Positions 43,836 to 54,521 of a stretch of DNA of 64,000 nt are shown here, piece after piece; positions within the stretch are counted from its first letter, which is position 1, and every line of letters begins with the position of its first letter. A model generated the notes under the pieces. That model searched no databases, had not been told where the DNA came from, and worked only from the letters and a program-made list of their open reading frames with translations. Location: the NCBI RefSeq assembly GCF_000429105.1, contig NZ_AUBF01000006.1, positions 62,001-126,000 on the forward strand, read 5' to 3'. This DNA comes from Schaalia suimastitidis DSM 15538 (GTDB lineage Bacteria > Actinomycetota > Actinomycetes > Actinomycetales > Actinomycetaceae). The translations under genes and the position numbers were made by a program.

Positions 43836-44159
43836 GAGACGAAGAGAACCTCACACAGGGCATAGACCTTATGCCCACCACACGTAGCGATTGACCCGCG
43901 AAATACTGATTTCTTCCACTCAGCGGCTCAGTATCGTGGGCCATATCTGACTGTGCCAAGTGATTTCAGATGCCCTGCCCCATGCGCGCCTCGGGCAGCC
44001 GGCCTTGGCGTGCTCCGCTCCCCCCTTTTTTGCACATTGCCTGCACAGGTACCCATAGCCTCGTAACACACACTCCTCACGTCGCAGTACCAACACCTTC
44101 ACCTATTCACCATCGTTGTGGCGCAGTAGACTACGACAATCAACGCTGATGGAGGCCTT

Positions 44160-45275
44160 ATGTCTGCACAACTTTTCAAAAAACTTGTTATTCCTACACG
44201 CAGCGGCAACGGACTTACCATGAAAAACCGGGCAATCGTTGCCCCCATGTGTCAGTACAGTGTGACAGCAGGCGACGGCAAACCGACCGACTGGCATTTC
44301 GTTCACTACGGCGCGTTGGCCGCAGGTGGCTTCTCCTTGGTCACCGTTGAAGCAACAGCGGTCGAGGCGCGAGGCCGCATTTCCCCATTTGATCTTGGCC
44401 TATGGGACGACGAGCAGATCGAAGGGCACAGGCGCCTCGTCGATTTTGCTCATAGCCTTGGCACGAAGATCGCTGTTCAACTTGGCCATGCCGGCGGTAA
44501 GGCATCCACCCCACCGTGGCTACCTGGAGCCTTAGGTGGCACCCTCGGTATCAACGACGGCGGATGGTCCACGGTGGCACCCTGCGCTACGCCAACCCTG
44601 CCCGACCTGGATACCCCCCAGGCATTATCCGCCTCTGAAATTGACCAGGTGGTAGCCTCTTTCGCTGCGGCGGCACAGCGAGCGAATGAGGCGGGGTACG
44701 ACGCTATCCAACTCCACGGCGCCCACGGATATCTGATCCACCAGTTCCTTTCGCCGCTGAGTAATACACGTGACGATACTTACGGCGGCAACTGGGATGG
44801 TCGGACGCGTTTTATTCACGAGGTTGTGGCGGCCGTAGCCGACATATGGCCCAAAGACAAAGTGCTGGGACTGCGTATCAGCGCAACTGACTGGATTGAC
44901 GGTGCATGGGATGTGTTCCAGTCGGCGCGCCTCATTCGCTCGTTGTGGGAAGAGTCTGGCCTGACGTGGGTGGATATTTCTTCGGGCGGACTCACCGACC
45001 TGTCGGCCATTCCTATTGGTTTTGGCTACCAGGTACCTTTGGCGGCGCAGCTTGTCCGCGACCTGGCCGATACCGATGTCGTCATCTCGACGGTCGGGAT
45101 GATCAACAACCCTGTGCAAGCAGAAACAGTGCTGCGTACACGGCAGGCTCACGCCTTATCTTTTGGTCGTGTTGCCTTGGGTAATCCTCACTGGGCATCA
45201 CATGCTGCCGCGCAATTACGGGTACATCCAGAGCATATGCCAAGCCCCGCACCCCTGTGGCGCGCCCAGTATTAG
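44160..45275 (+). CDS. Old Yellow Enzyme family NADH:flavin oxidoreductase (YqjM-like)
   Basis: FMN-dependent ene-reductase of 371 aa. Landmarks: KNRAIVAPMCQYSV with the YqjM-type cysteine, GGFSLVTVEATAV, QLGHAGGKAS, the substrate-binding HGAH in QLHGAHGYLIHQFLSP, and the flavin-phosphate region ISTVGMINNP with ALSFGRVALGNP. Such enzymes reduce activated C=C bonds in electrophiles as a detoxification step. The start is preceded by GGAGG. Its end overlaps the convergent DUF1801 gene by four bases. Confidence 0.94.
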   Translation: MSAQLFKKLVIPTRSGNGLTMKNRAIVAPMCQYSVTAGDGKPTDWHFVHYGALAAGGFSLVTVEATAVEARGRISPFDLGLWDDEQIEGHRRLVDFAHSLGTKIAVQLGHAGGKASTPPWLPGALGGTLGINDGGWSTVAPCATPTLPDLDTPQALSASEIDQVVASFAAAAQRANEAGYDAIQLHGAHGYLIHQFLSPLSNTRDDTYGGNWDGRTRFIHEVVAAVADIWPKDKVLGLRISATDWIDGAWDVFQSARLIRSLWEESGLTWVDISSGGLTDLSAIPIGFGYQVPLAAQLVRDLADTDVVISTVGMINNPVQAETVLRTRQAHALSFGRVALGNPHWASHAAAQLRVHPEHMPSPAPLWRAQY

Positions 45276-45943
45276 TGCCGTTCCCACGCCTCGGCAATCA
45301 TCACCCGCAATACTGAGAGGTCAACCTTGGCAAGATTGGTGACGTAGAGGCACCCCACCCCTAACTTATGCGGGCCGAGGCGGGCGACGTTTTCAGCAAA
45401 ATGCGGCCCACTTTGAAGACCGTAAAGGCTGAGACTTGCTTTCCGGGGACTAAATCCGACAGCGAACCAATCGCCTTCGCGACCTGAATCAGACTTGTAG
45501 TGGACCTCGCCATAGCCCACCATGGTCGGTCCCCACATGGTTGCTTTTTCACCGGTGACCTGGTCAAATAAGTCGAGGAGAGTAAGACCGTCATCAATGC
45601 GACGCGGCCACGTCAATTGTCGAATAAAATCCTCGGGTGCAATATCAGTGGGGCGCGTCTTGATGTCCTTGGCAACCTTGCCTGTATGTCCTTTCGTGAT
45701 GGTGACCTTCGTTGTGGCAGCCTCAATGTCAGCATCTGTGGGACTATTACTCATATCTCCGCCTTTTGCCCGCAATGCTGCCAGCACGCGGTTCAAGCCT
45801 TTCGCACCAACACCATGCAAGGACAACAATTGGCGATAGTCTGCCCCGTTGAGCTGGTCAAGGCTATGGAATCCCGCGAATGCTAAGGCAGAACGCAGCG
45901 GCGCTCCAACACCAGGGATATGTAGCGAGGTATCGTCAGTCAT
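45272..45943 (-). CDS. DUF1801 protein with N-terminal helix-hairpin-helix
   Basis: A 223-aa protein. Residues about 1-65 form a helix-hairpin-helix module (IPGVGAPLRSALAFAGF, LHGVGAKGLNRVLAALR), as in TfoX C-terminal domains. Residues about 95-223 are a DUF1801/YdhG-type domain (TLLDLFDQVTG, MWGPTMVGYGEVHYKS, FSPRKASLSLYG, LGPHKLGVGCLYVTNLAKVD). The combination is typical of actinobacteria; DNA binding by the HhH is plausible but no function is proven. It is convergent with the OYE gene, sharing four bases. Confidence 0.87.
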   Translation of the reverse strand: MTDDTSLHIPGVGAPLRSALAFAGFHSLDQLNGADYRQLLSLHGVGAKGLNRVLAALRAKGGDMSNSPTDADIEAATTKVTITKGHTGKVAKDIKTRPTDIAPEDFIRQLTWPRRIDDGLTLLDLFDQVTGEKATMWGPTMVGYGEVHYKSDSGREGDWFAVGFSPRKASLSLYGLQSGPHFAENVARLGPHKLGVGCLYVTNLAKVDLSVLRVMIAEAWERH

Positions 45944-46124
45944 GGCACCAGATTAGTCCCAATGCCACCTTGTGGTGACAAGGACACTTGCCACTGTGTT
46001 CGTGGGAGCCACTGAAGTCATTGTGAGACACGTGTAGATACTTGAGATATTGCTTGTTACAGACAGTGACATCCCTTTCTTTGATGTTGGCGTCTTCACC
46101 CCCAGCATCTATCAGGTCTATTAG

Positions 46125-46336
46125 GTCGACACACCGAACGGTACTTTGACGACCATTTGGTGTGCTCACCCTAGGTCACCACATTTGTATTTCCCCGGAT
46201 CAGTCTGATCGACACACCGAACGGACCTTCGTCGTCCGTTTCGTGTGTTGATCATCAGCATTTGGCATTAGAAGCGGCCATCGCGCACGGTCGACACACC
46301 GAACGGTACTTTGACGACCGTTTGGTGTGTCGACCG
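46125..46336. repeat. Palindrome array G (three units, 83 and 82 bp steps)
   Basis: Cores at 46130, 46213 and 46295. Units 1 and 3 have almost the same sequence (left arm GGTCGACACACCGAACGG, loop TACTTTGACGA); right arms are CCATTTGGTGTGCTCACC, CCGTTTCGTGTGTTGATC and CCGTTTGGTGTGTCGACC. The last palindrome is nearly perfect. The 45944-46764 gap otherwise shows no gene. Confidence 0.92.
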
Positions 46337-46764
46337 GTGGCAGATCATGTTTCAAGGCTGAGGGCAACACTGGTACATGCACACGAAGAGCCGTGATGAT
46401 GGAACACGGGATCACAAACTGGTGAGTATGCGGCCTGGTGAGTATGCAGCGATTTCAAATGAACCAGCTGCTCAGCAATAGGCGACACCTACTGGCGTGA
46501 TCTTCTGGTGACACCTCGGTCATTTCACCACCGATAAATCCACATGAATTATCCTGTTGATTAGCCCGCGATTCACACCCATATCACTGAACACTTCCCT
46601 CGCCTGAACTCACAGTCCAAGTCACTCAGAGATTCAAACGAGTGCCTTGGCCCGACTCGAAGAACGATTCCCCCTCACCAGAGAAGATTCTCCACTCGAC
46701 GCTACCCTGCCTCGTTGACTGCCCCCACCTGGCAAACGCCCAGACAATAGAAGGAAAGTGAAGA

Positions 46765-47751
46765 ATGCGTGTTGCAACTATGCGTGCCATTGTCCTTGCA
46801 GAGCCCGGTCCTGTGTCCAACCTCCACTTTCATCACCTACCCGTTCCACAACCACGCGACGGCTGGGTCCTTATTCGCATCAAAGCCTTTGGGTTGAACC
46901 GCTCAGAGCTACACACACGCCTTGGTCTGGCCGAAGGTGTCACCTTCCCACGCGTACTCGGTATTGAGGCTACTGGTGTGATCGCTGCCGACCCAAGCGG
47001 AACCTTTACTGAAGGCCAGAAGGTGATGACGATGATGGGAGGGATGGGTCGCGTATTTGATGGCGGGTACGCAGAGTACACCTGCGTTCCACTGAACCAA
47101 ATTATTCCTTTCACTTCTGATCTTGACTGGGCTGTCCTGGGAGCTATTCCAGAGATGCTTCAGACGGCCTACGGTTCACTCACCGTCGGCCTCGATGCCA
47201 AACCTGGGCAAAGCATCCTTATACGAGGCGGTACATCGTCAGTGGGGATGGCTACTGCCATACTCGCCAAGCGCCTCGGTATGAGCGTGTTTGCGACAAC
47301 TCGTAACCCAGCGAAAGTTCCGTCCCTCATCAAACTTGGTGTCGATCATGTCCTTGTTGACAATGGTGATATTGCACAACAAGTTCGAGCGATTCTGCCT
47401 GACGGTGTCGACACCGCTCTGGAGCTTGTTGGCACACCCACCCTTCCCGACACGCTCCGCGCAACACGTGTTCATGGTGTCGTTTGTTTTACTGGCATGT
47501 TGTCCAACGAATGGACCGTTAAGGATTTTTATCCGATCGCTTACCTGCCTCACGGCGTGCGACTCACCGCCTATGCCGGAGAAGCCGCTGATCTTCCACC
47601 ACACATCCTTCAGTCCTACCTTGACGATGTGGTATCAGGTAAAGCCATTGTTCCGATTGATCGCGTCTATGCCTTTGATGAGATCCGTGATGCGCACGCA
47701 CGCATGGAGGCCGGTCACGCCGCAGGCAAACTCGTCGTCGTCACGCCATAG
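46765..47751 (+). CDS. Zinc-independent MDR oxidoreductase (quinone reductase-like)
   Basis: Medium-chain dehydrogenase/reductase of 328 aa. The N-terminal GroES-like domain (GWVLIRIKAFGLNRSELHTRLG, VLGIEATGVI) lacks the structural-zinc cysteines and catalytic Cys, as in quinone oxidoreductases. The NADP domain carries GGTSSVGMATAILAKRLG. HARMEAGHAAGKLVVV closes it. Likely NADPH-dependent reduction of quinones or enones. The ATG follows AAGGAAAGTGAAGA. The last 20 bases are tandemly repeated just past the stop (CGTCGTCGTCAC at 47737 and 47758). Confidence 0.92.
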   Translation: MRVATMRAIVLAEPGPVSNLHFHHLPVPQPRDGWVLIRIKAFGLNRSELHTRLGLAEGVTFPRVLGIEATGVIAADPSGTFTEGQKVMTMMGGMGRVFDGGYAEYTCVPLNQIIPFTSDLDWAVLGAIPEMLQTAYGSLTVGLDAKPGQSILIRGGTSSVGMATAILAKRLGMSVFATTRNPAKVPSLIKLGVDHVLVDNGDIAQQVRAILPDGVDTALELVGTPTLPDTLRATRVHGVVCFTGMLSNEWTVKDFYPIAYLPHGVRLTAYAGEAADLPPHILQSYLDDVVSGKAIVPIDRVYAFDEIRDAHARMEAGHAAGKLVVVTP

Positions 47752-47969
47752 ACTCGTCGTCGTCACACCACAGAAACGCTCGCCAGTGGCACCGTCCTCC
47801 TGTCTGATCCGCAGGATAGAACGCCCTGAAATCTGAAGGTACAAAAGGCGAAAATGCCTAGAACGGCACCTTTTCATATCGCAAAGGAACAGCTTCGACG
47901 GGGAAGTGAGAACACGACCGACAAAGGTCCAGAGCAGAAATACAAAGCAAAAATACAAACGCTAAAGGG

Positions 47970-47990
47970 CCGAAAGCACTGACCTTTCGG
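47970..47990 (-). terminator. Terminator after tRNA-Ala (end of the gyr-tRNA unit)
   Basis: CCGAAAG and CTTTCGG form a 7-bp stem. Read leftward it lies ten bases after the tRNA and is followed by CCCTTTAGCGTTTGTATTTTT, a T-rich run. 47752-47969 contains no gene. Confidence 0.65.
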
Positions 47991-47999
47991 ACCTATCTG

Positions 48000-48072
48000 T
48001 GGAGCCAAGGGGACTCGAACCCCTAACCCCCTGCTTGCAAAGCAGGTGCGCTACCAATTGCGCCATGGCCCC
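48000..48072 (-). tRNA. tRNA-Ala(TGC)
   Basis: A full cloverleaf of 73 nt read leftward: acceptor GGGGCCA pairs with TGGCTCC (one G-U), D arm GCGCAATTGGTAGCGC, anticodon stem CCTGC/GCAGG around TTTGCAA giving anticodon TGC, T arm with GGTTCGAGTCC. Discriminator A; CCA is not encoded. tRNA-Ala next to tRNA-Ile downstream of gyrA is common near actinobacterial oriC. Confidence 0.97.
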
Positions 48073-48084
48073 GCGCGTTCCCTA

Positions 48085-48222
48085 CTAGGGTAACGCAGGT
48101 TCGTCCGTTACGGACTGCCACAAGTCTGCAGAGTCGGAAAGATCCTCAACGATTTGGCGAACCACAAGACCAACGGCCACCAGGCCGCCGACAACCACGA
48201 GGGTTGTGATCCACTTTTTCAT
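48085..48222 (-). CDS. DLW-39 family small membrane protein
   Basis: A 45-aa protein starting MKKWITTLVVVGGLVAVGLV, followed by RQIVEDLSDSADLWQSV. The DLW tripeptide near residue 33-35 and the location between tRNA-Ile and tRNA-Ala next to gyrA are diagnostic of the DLW-39 family, found only in Actinobacteria. One N-terminal membrane helix and an acidic tail. The ATG at 48222 is preceded by GGAGGTTCCCG. Function unknown. Confidence 0.92.
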   Translation of the reverse strand: MKKWITTLVVVGGLVAVGLVVRQIVEDLSDSADLWQSVTDEPALP

Positions 48223-48254
48223 CGGGAACCTCCGAGTGCACACGATGTGGGCAG

Positions 48255-48328
48255 TGGGCCTAGGTGGGCTCGAACCACCGACCTCAGTCTTATCAGGACT
48301 GCGCTCTAACCTACTGAGCTATAGGCCC
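48255..48328 (-). tRNA. tRNA-Ile(GAT)
   Basis: A 74-nt cloverleaf read leftward: acceptor GGGCCTA/TAGGCCC, D arm AGCTCAGTAGGTTAGAGC, anticodon stem CAGTC/GACTG around CTGATAA (anticodon GAT), T arm with GGTTCGAGCCC, discriminator A. Confidence 0.97.
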
Positions 48329-48438
48329 AACCTGACCCCAGGGCCAGATCCGTTACCCTTTGAAGGGCACCGGATTATGGTACACGGCAAGTAAGGTGAG
48401 AAACAAACTGATGAACGTGACGTCCAGCACCTATGTCG

Positions 48439-48834
48439 TTATTCGTCCATCAACGACACGCGAATACCACCAACGAGGGATGCCACAACGTTATATAACA
48501 GCGCACCCAGTGTCGAGATAGCGGTCAGTAACACCACATTCACCACGGCGATAATCGTTGCATACGACATCACCTTCGGCAGGCGCACATAGTCCAGGAG
48601 TGCCTTGAAGCTTTCCGCTCCGATCGTGGTGAGGAATTCTTCGATGGTGGCAAAGACGTGCATACTGTCAACGAGGAACCACAGCACCGCCGTGGCCACC
48701 ACTGATGCAATACCAAGACCAACGCTCAGAAGGAAACTCACCTTGAGCACAGTCCATGGATCAACGCTGGCAACAGTGAGGTCCACTCGGCGCGGCGCAT
48801 CCTCTGACTCATGCACCTGTGTTGTCACACTCAT
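48439..48834 (-). CDS. DUF3566 membrane protein
   Basis: A 131-aa actinobacterial protein with two membrane segments (about 33-55 and 88-115) and the DUF3566 pattern [21 protein letters not shown] plus [11 protein letters not shown]. It follows gyrA with an ATGA overlap, as in mycobacteria (Rv0007) and corynebacteria. Role unknown; the position suggests co-expression with gyrase. Confidence 0.94.
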   Translation of the reverse strand: MSVTTQVHESEDAPRRVDLTVASVDPWTVLKVSFLLSVGLGIASVVATAVLWFLVDSMHVFATIEEFLTTIGAESFKALLDYVRLPKVMSYATIIAVVNVVLLTAISTLGALLYNVVASLVGGIRVSLMDE

Positions 48835-51446
48835 TGGTCATCCTCCTGTGTATCCGTCACTGTAGACGCTACAGCCTTTTCGTCGCTTTCGTCTGCCGCT
48901 TCACTATGAGAGTTTTCTTCTTCAGCCTCAGCGGCACTACCCGCAGCCTCGTCGTCAATATCACGTTCCGAATTGCGGGTAATGGCAATAATGCGGTCAT
49001 CAGCGTCGGGGCGAGCGAAGATCACTCCCATTGTATTGCGTGCAGTTGGGCGCACATCGGAAGCGTTGACCTGAACAAGTTTGCCTGATTCGGTGATGAC
49101 CATGACGTCCTCGTCGGGATTGACGATCAGCGCACCAACCAGTCCGCCTCGTTCTTCGACAAGTTTGCCAACGCGCACACCCAAGGTGCCACGACCCTTC
49201 GTGGGGTACTCCTCCACCGGAGTACGTTTGGCATAACCAGAATCGGTGACGATAAGCAGGTCAGCACCGGCACGAGGCACCTCCATCGAGAGCAATTCGT
49301 CATCCTCACGGAAGCGCATACCTCGCACGCCGGCGGTGGCTCGGCCCATGGGGCGTAGTTGCTCGTCAGTAGCACTGAAGCGAGCTGCTTGGCCGTCGCG
49401 TGAGACCAGCAGCAGGTCATCATCAGCATTGACAAGTTGAGCGCTGACCAGTTCGTCAGGTCGTCCTTGTTCGTCTTCGCGCAGGTTGATGGCGATAATG
49501 CCGCCTGTGCGGGCACTGTCGTAATCGCCCAGTCGAGTTTTCTTCACCAGGCCAGATTTGGTTGCTAAAACCAGGTAGTCTGCCGACTCATAGTCAGGGA
49601 TAGCTAAAACCTGAGCGATCCGTTCATCCTTCTGGAATGCCAAAAGATTGGCGACGTGTTGGCCTTTCGCGTCACGGCCACCTTCAGGGATTTCGTAGGC
49701 TTTCGCACGATAAACGCGACCAAGGTTGGTGAAGAACAGCAGCCAATGGTGCGTGGTAGTGACAAAGAAGTGTTCCACTACATCGTCACCACGCAGCTGT
49801 GTACCACGCACACCCTTACCGCCGCGTTTTTGGCTGCGGTAGTTGTCGGTGCGTGTACGTTTCGCAAAGCCATCGCGCGTAATGGTCACGACGACGTCTT
49901 CGCAGGGAATAAGGTCTTCCATGGACATTTCGCCATCAAATGGCACGATCGTGGTTCGACGTTCATCACCGTATTTATCGACGATCTCAGCCAATTCAGA
50001 TGACACGATCGAACGTTGACGCTCAGGACGTTCCAAGATGTCCTGCAGATCCAAGACGCGTGCCGTCAGCTCGGCGTGTTCGTCCATAATCTTTTGACGC
50101 TCCAGTGCAGCCAAACGACGTAACTGCAGGGCAAGGATTGCGTCAGCTTGGACCTCGTCAATAGCTAGCAGTGACTGCAAACCTGCGCGCGCCTCGTCAA
50201 CAGTGGCACTACGTCGAATAAGGGCAATCACTTCGTCGAGGGCGTCCAGGGCTTTGAGGTACCCCTCAAGGATGTGGAGCCGTTCTTTGGTTTTGGCCAA
50301 ACGGAATTGGGTGCGTCGCACAATGACATCAAGCTGGTGACTCACCCAGTGGCGGACAAAGCCGTCAATGGACAGCGTGCGTGGCACACCATCAACTAGG
50401 GCCAGCATATTGGCCGAGAAATTTTCCTGTAGTGGCGTGCGCTTATACAGGTTGTTGAGGACTACTTTGGCCACGGCGTCGCGTTTGAGGACAATGACGA
50501 GGCGTTGGCCTGTACGTCCAGATGTCTCGTCGCGAATATCGGCGATACCTTGTACGGTGCCGTCACGTACCAGTTGAGCAATCTTGTCGGCGAGGTTGTC
50601 AGGGTTGACTTGGTATGGCAGTTCAGTGACGACTAGGCACTGGCGGCCATGTATTTCTTCAACGCTGACCACCGCACGCTGAGTAATGGAACCGCGACCC
50701 GTCCGGTAGGCATCGTCAATACCTTTGCGGCCCAGAATGGTGGCGCCCGTTGGGAAATCAGGGCCAGGAATAATCTTGATCAGCGCTTCAAGGAGTTCTT
50801 CGCGACTGGCCTGCGGGTTGTCAAGGTACCACTGCACACCTTTGGCTACTTCACGGAGGTTGTGTGGCGGTATGCGTGTGGCCATACCTACCGCGATACC
50901 TTCGGAGCCGTTGACCAAAAGGTTGGGGAAACGGGCAGGCAAAATGGTGGGTTCTTGGTCGCGCCCGTCGTAGTTATCTTGGAAATCAACGGTGTCTTCG
51001 TCAATATCGCGCACCATTTCCATGGCCAGCGGCGCCATCTTACATTCGGTGTAACGAGGAGCTGCTGGCCCGAGGTTGCCAGGTGTGCCGAAATTGCCTT
51101 GGCCGGCTACCAGTGGGGCGCGCATAGACCACCATTGGACGAGGCGGGCCAGGGCATCGTAGATAGCACTGTCACCGTGGGGGTGGTAGGTACCCATGAC
51201 GTCGCCGACGACACGTGACGATTTAGAAAATGATGATGTGGGGCGGTATCCACCGTCATACATGGCGTAGAGGATGCGCCGGTGTACTGGTTTGAGTCCG
51301 TCGCGTACATCGGGCAGTGCACGTCCAACGATCACGCTCATGGCGTAGTCGAGGTAGGAGCGTTGCATTTCCAGCTGCAGGTCTACCTGCTGGACACGGT
51401 CGTATTCGGTGACCTCGTCGGCAGGCGTGGAGGGTAGGTCGCTCAC
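48831..51446 (-). CDS. gyrA: DNA gyrase subunit A
   Basis: Breakage-reunion subunit of gyrase (871 aa), which introduces negative supercoils with GyrB. The catalytic tyrosine lies in [12 protein letters not shown]. The quinolone-determining region reads [15 protein letters not shown], with Ser and Asp at the positions usually mutated in resistance, so it looks wild-type. The GyrA box KRGGKGVRG and six-bladed C-terminal repeats ([36 protein letters not shown]) are present, followed by an acidic tail. The GTG start follows AAAGGAA and lies 48 bases after gyrB. Confidence 0.98.
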   Translation of the reverse strand: MSDLPSTPADEVTEYDRVQQVDLQLEMQRSYLDYAMSVIVGRALPDVRDGLKPVHRRILYAMYDGGYRPTSSFSKSSRVVGDVMGTYHPHGDSAIYDALARLVQWWSMRAPLVAGQGNFGTPGNLGPAAPRYTECKMAPLAMEMVRDIDEDTVDFQDNYDGRDQEPTILPARFPNLLVNGSEGIAVGMATRIPPHNLREVAKGVQWYLDNPQASREELLEALIKIIPGPDFPTGATILGRKGIDDAYRTGRGSITQRAVVSVEEIHGRQCLVVTELPYQVNPDNLADKIAQLVRDGTVQGIADIRDETSGRTGQRLVIVLKRDAVAKVVLNNLYKRTPLQENFSANMLALVDGVPRTLSIDGFVRHWVSHQLDVIVRRTQFRLAKTKERLHILEGYLKALDALDEVIALIRRSATVDEARAGLQSLLAIDEVQADAILALQLRRLAALERQKIMDEHAELTARVLDLQDILERPERQRSIVSSELAEIVDKYGDERRTTIVPFDGEMSMEDLIPCEDVVVTITRDGFAKRTRTDNYRSQKRGGKGVRGTQLRGDDVVEHFFVTTTHHWLLFFTNLGRVYRAKAYEIPEGGRDAKGQHVANLLAFQKDERIAQVLAIPDYESADYLVLATKSGLVKKTRLGDYDSARTGGIIAINLREDEQGRPDELVSAQLVNADDDLLLVSRDGQAARFSATDEQLRPMGRATAGVRGMRFREDDELLSMEVPRAGADLLIVTDSGYAKRTPVEEYPTKGRGTLGVRVGKLVEERGGLVGALIVNPDEDVMVITESGKLVQVNASDVRPTARNTMGVIFARPDADDRIIAITRNSERDIDDEAAGSAAEAEEENSHSEAADESDEKAVASTVTDTQEDDQ

Positions 51447-51494
51447 GGTGTTCCTTTGTTCATTTGCCGAGGCTTGGCGGCCTCGGGCGGTCGA

Positions 51495-53525
51495 TTAAAT
51501 GTCGAGGAAGCGCACGTCCGTGGCGTTGCGCTGGATAAAGGAGCGACGACGGTCAACGTCATCACCCATGAGGATGGAGAAGATTTCGTCGGCGTCGGCG
51601 GCTTCATCAAGGGTGACCTTCTTGAGGATGCGCTGCGCAGGATCCATTGTGGTTTCCCACAATTCGTGATCATTCATTTCGCCCAGACCTTTGTAGCGTT
51701 GAATACCGCCTTCTTTAGGGAGTCGACGGCCCTTCTCAGCGCCAGCTAGGAGGAGGGCATCACGTTCCTTATCGGAATAGGCGAATTCGTGTTCCGCATT
51801 GGTCCATTTGAGCCTAAATAGTGGCGGCATTGCGATGTACACATGCCCGTTTTCCACCAGTGGTCGCATATAGCGGAACAGCAATGTCAGCAGCAGTGTG
51901 GCGATATGTTGACCGTCCACGTCTGCGTCGGCCATGATGACGATTTTGCCGTAACGCAGTTTCGCAAGATCAAAGTCTTCGCCGATGCCTGTGCCGAATG
52001 CGGTGATCAATGACCGGATTGTGTCGGAGGATAAGGCTTTGTCTAGGCGCGCTTTTTCAACATTTAAGATTTTGCCGCGAATGGGCAGGATCGCCTGATG
52101 TTCAGGGTCGCGGCCACCAACAGCTGAGCCGCCTGCGGAGTCACCTTCGACAATAAAGATTTCGCATTTTTCTGTTTCGCGGGACGAGCAGTCGCGGAGT
52201 TTTCCTGGCATTGAGGCTGATTCCAACACGCCTTTGCGTCGTGTTGCTTCACGTGCTTTGCGTGCAGCAACACGGGCAAGTTGTGCCTGCTGCCCTTTAG
52301 CTACAATGGCTTTGGCGTCGGCGGGATGTGCGTCTAACCAGTCTGTCAGCATCTGGTTCACGGTTTTTTGTACGAAAGTCCGTGCCTCAGTATTGCCCAG
52401 TTTTGTCTTGGTCTGGCCCTCAAATTGCGGTTCGGTCAGTTTTACCGAGATGACGGCCGTTAAACCTTCACGCACATCATCACCGGTGAGGTTATCGTCC
52501 TTATCTTTGAACAGACCCTTGTCGCGAGCATAGCGATTAATCACTGAGGTAAGCGCTGTGCGGAAACCTTCTTCGTGCATCCCACCTTCGGTGGTGTTAA
52601 TCGTATTAGCGTAGGTATGCACCGATGAGGAATATGCCGTTGTCCACTGCATCGCAATTTCCAACGACATGGTGCCTTCGTCATTTTCACACTCGAAATC
52701 AATGATTTCAGCATTAATCACATCGGATTTCTTGGTGGAGTCAAGATATTCGACATAGTCCCGCAACCCATGTTCATACATGTAAGAGACCTGACGATAA
52801 CCGGGAATGGGGTCATCATCAATGCCACCGGAATCGCCAGTAATTTCATCGCCTTCGTCGGTTGCCCACGGACGTTGGTCAGTGAGTGAAATACGCAGGC
52901 CCTTATTCAGGAAGGCCATCTGTTGGAAACGTGTGCGTAATGTTTCAAAACTGAACTCGACAGTGTCAAAAATCGCCGGATCCGGGTAGAAAGTTTGGGT
53001 TGTGCCCGTGGCGTCGGTCGGCTCGTCCTGTGATAGGGGCGTAATGGGTGTGCCGCCGTTAGCGAAAGACATGCGCCACACGTGGCCTTGACGACGCACT
53101 TCAGTGTCAACGCGAGTGGATAAGGCATTGACAACTGAGATGCCAACACCATGAAGGCCACCGGAAACAGCGTAGCCGCCGCCACCGAATTTGCCGCCGG
53201 CATGAAGGATTGTCATCACCACTTCAACAGTGGGTTTGCCTTCGGTTGGGTGAATATCAACAGGGATACCGCGACCATTGTCAGCAACGCGGATACCTCC
53301 GTCAGCCAGGATTGTGACATCGATATGGTCGGCGTAGCCAGCCAAAGCTTCATCAACAGAGTTATCCACCACTTCATAGACGAGGTGGTGGAGGCCACGC
53401 TCACCAGTGGAGCCGATATACATACCTGGACGTTTACGGACTGCCTCAAGGCCTTCAAGAACAGTGATATCGGCAGCGCCGTATCCTTGTTCCCCATTGG
53501 CGTTGGGTGTCATTTCTTCAGCCAC
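51495..53525 (-). CDS. gyrB: DNA gyrase subunit B
   Basis: ATPase subunit of gyrase (676 aa). The GHKL ATP site shows [19 protein letters not shown] and [14 protein letters not shown]. The TOPRIM domain has [25 protein letters not shown] and [11 protein letters not shown]. The end [14 protein letters not shown] is standard. The likely start is the GTG at 53525, preceded by GAGGGGAG. The 294-bp gap upstream (53526-53819) shows no gene and should contain the gyrBA promoter. Confidence 0.98.
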   Translation of the reverse strand: MAEEMTPNANGEQGYGAADITVLEGLEAVRKRPGMYIGSTGERGLHHLVYEVVDNSVDEALAGYADHIDVTILADGGIRVADNGRGIPVDIHPTEGKPTVEVVMTILHAGGKFGGGGYAVSGGLHGVGISVVNALSTRVDTEVRRQGHVWRMSFANGGTPITPLSQDEPTDATGTTQTFYPDPAIFDTVEFSFETLRTRFQQMAFLNKGLRISLTDQRPWATDEGDEITGDSGGIDDDPIPGYRQVSYMYEHGLRDYVEYLDSTKKSDVINAEIIDFECENDEGTMSLEIAMQWTTAYSSSVHTYANTINTTEGGMHEEGFRTALTSVINRYARDKGLFKDKDDNLTGDDVREGLTAVISVKLTEPQFEGQTKTKLGNTEARTFVQKTVNQMLTDWLDAHPADAKAIVAKGQQAQLARVAARKAREATRRKGVLESASMPGKLRDCSSRETEKCEIFIVEGDSAGGSAVGGRDPEHQAILPIRGKILNVEKARLDKALSSDTIRSLITAFGTGIGEDFDLAKLRYGKIVIMADADVDGQHIATLLLTLLFRYMRPLVENGHVYIAMPPLFRLKWTNAEHEFAYSDKERDALLLAGAEKGRRLPKEGGIQRYKGLGEMNDHELWETTMDPAQRILKKVTLDEAADADEIFSILMGDDVDRRRSFIQRNATDVRFLDI

Positions 53526-53819
53526 TCAATGGCTCCCCTCGTTGGACCGCGAATCGGCGGGCCTTTTCCTGGACAAATCTAGTGTTTCCCCAGATGGAAC
53601 ATACCGTGTAATTCTACCAATAAATGACCTTCACCAAGGTGAGGGTATATCAATAGATAGCCTCGTAAAATACCCCTTCATCAGCAAAAATGTGACTGTG
53701 AGAAGTGCCACCGCGCCATAGGGCTTCTTGTTGGATACTTACTCGTTGAGGCACCTATCAGAATCTCGCAGTGCCCCACCACCATCACGCACAGTAGCGT
53801 GCAAAACATCTGCGATTAT

Positions 53820-54521
53820 TTAGCCGTATGTATCGCGCGGACCACGCCCAGGAACCGAAATAGCACCCTTTTTCCACGAGGGCGTCAATGGGCCTCGGAT
53901 AATGACCTGAGTGACAATCCCAGGGCCCACCACCTCGTCAATTCGACGCTCAATGGTCGGCAATAATAAACGCAATTGCTTGGTCCATGCCGTTGACGTA
54001 CAGCGAATAATCAAGGTTGAACCTTCAAAGGTTTCTACACCGCAATGCTGCGCCACCGTTGTGCCCACGATATGTGGCCACTGTTGCATCACCATGCCCA
54101 TGCCGGTTTCTTGCCGCCACCCATTGTGCTCAATTGCTCGTCTCAGTGTTGTCCGCAGTGACTTCACCGGCATGTAGCGAATCCGTGTCGCTGCCCGTCC
54201 CACCTGAGATCGCCACATCGTTTCACCTTGAGCACTTGGTGTCACAACAGAGGTCAGATCACCGTCGACATCAGCAGCCCTGCCCAGAGCCCGAAGACCC
54301 TCATCGTCACCCACGTCGTCTGATGGAATAAAGATCGCGTGATCTTCACTCAGACCAGCCTGCCTGGCAAGATAATTGCGTCGCTTCCGGGGCAACGGTC
54401 GACGCATGAGTCCCCGCGCCTTGGCAACTTCTTGTGCGCGATGTAATGCCGATGCAGCAAAGGTTGCTGCGGCCTCGTCCATCGGATCAGCAGCATCCGG
54501 ATCAGCAGCGTCACCTATCAC
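53820..54521 (-). CDS. dciA: DUF721 protein (DciA family)
   Basis: A 233-aa protein between recF and gyrB, the classic actinobacterial position. The C-terminal DUF721/DciA domain (about 125-225) contains NGWRQETGMGMVMQQWPHIVG, the hallmark W, and STAWTKQLRLLLPTIERRIDEVVG. DciA loads or activates the replicative helicase DnaB in bacteria without DnaC/DnaI. The first about 115 residues are alanine- and acid-rich and poorly conserved. It overlaps recF by four bases. Confidence 0.93.
   Translation of the reverse strand: MIGDAADPDAADPMDEAAATFAASALHRAQEVAKARGLMRRPLPRKRRNYLARQAGLSEDHAIFIPSDDVGDDEGLRALGRAADVDGDLTSVVTPSAQGETMWRSQVGRAATRIRYMPVKSLRTTLRRAIEHNGWRQETGMGMVMQQWPHIVGTTVAQHCGVETFEGSTLIIRCTSTAWTKQLRLLLPTIERRIDEVVGPGIVTQVIIRGPLTPSWKKGAISVPGRGPRDTYG

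Noticed and set aside
46125-46336. Integron attC sites
   Set aside because: Paired inverted arms resemble attC in outline, but the GTTRRRY/RYYYAAC core sites are missing, no cassette ORFs lie between units and no integrase is present.
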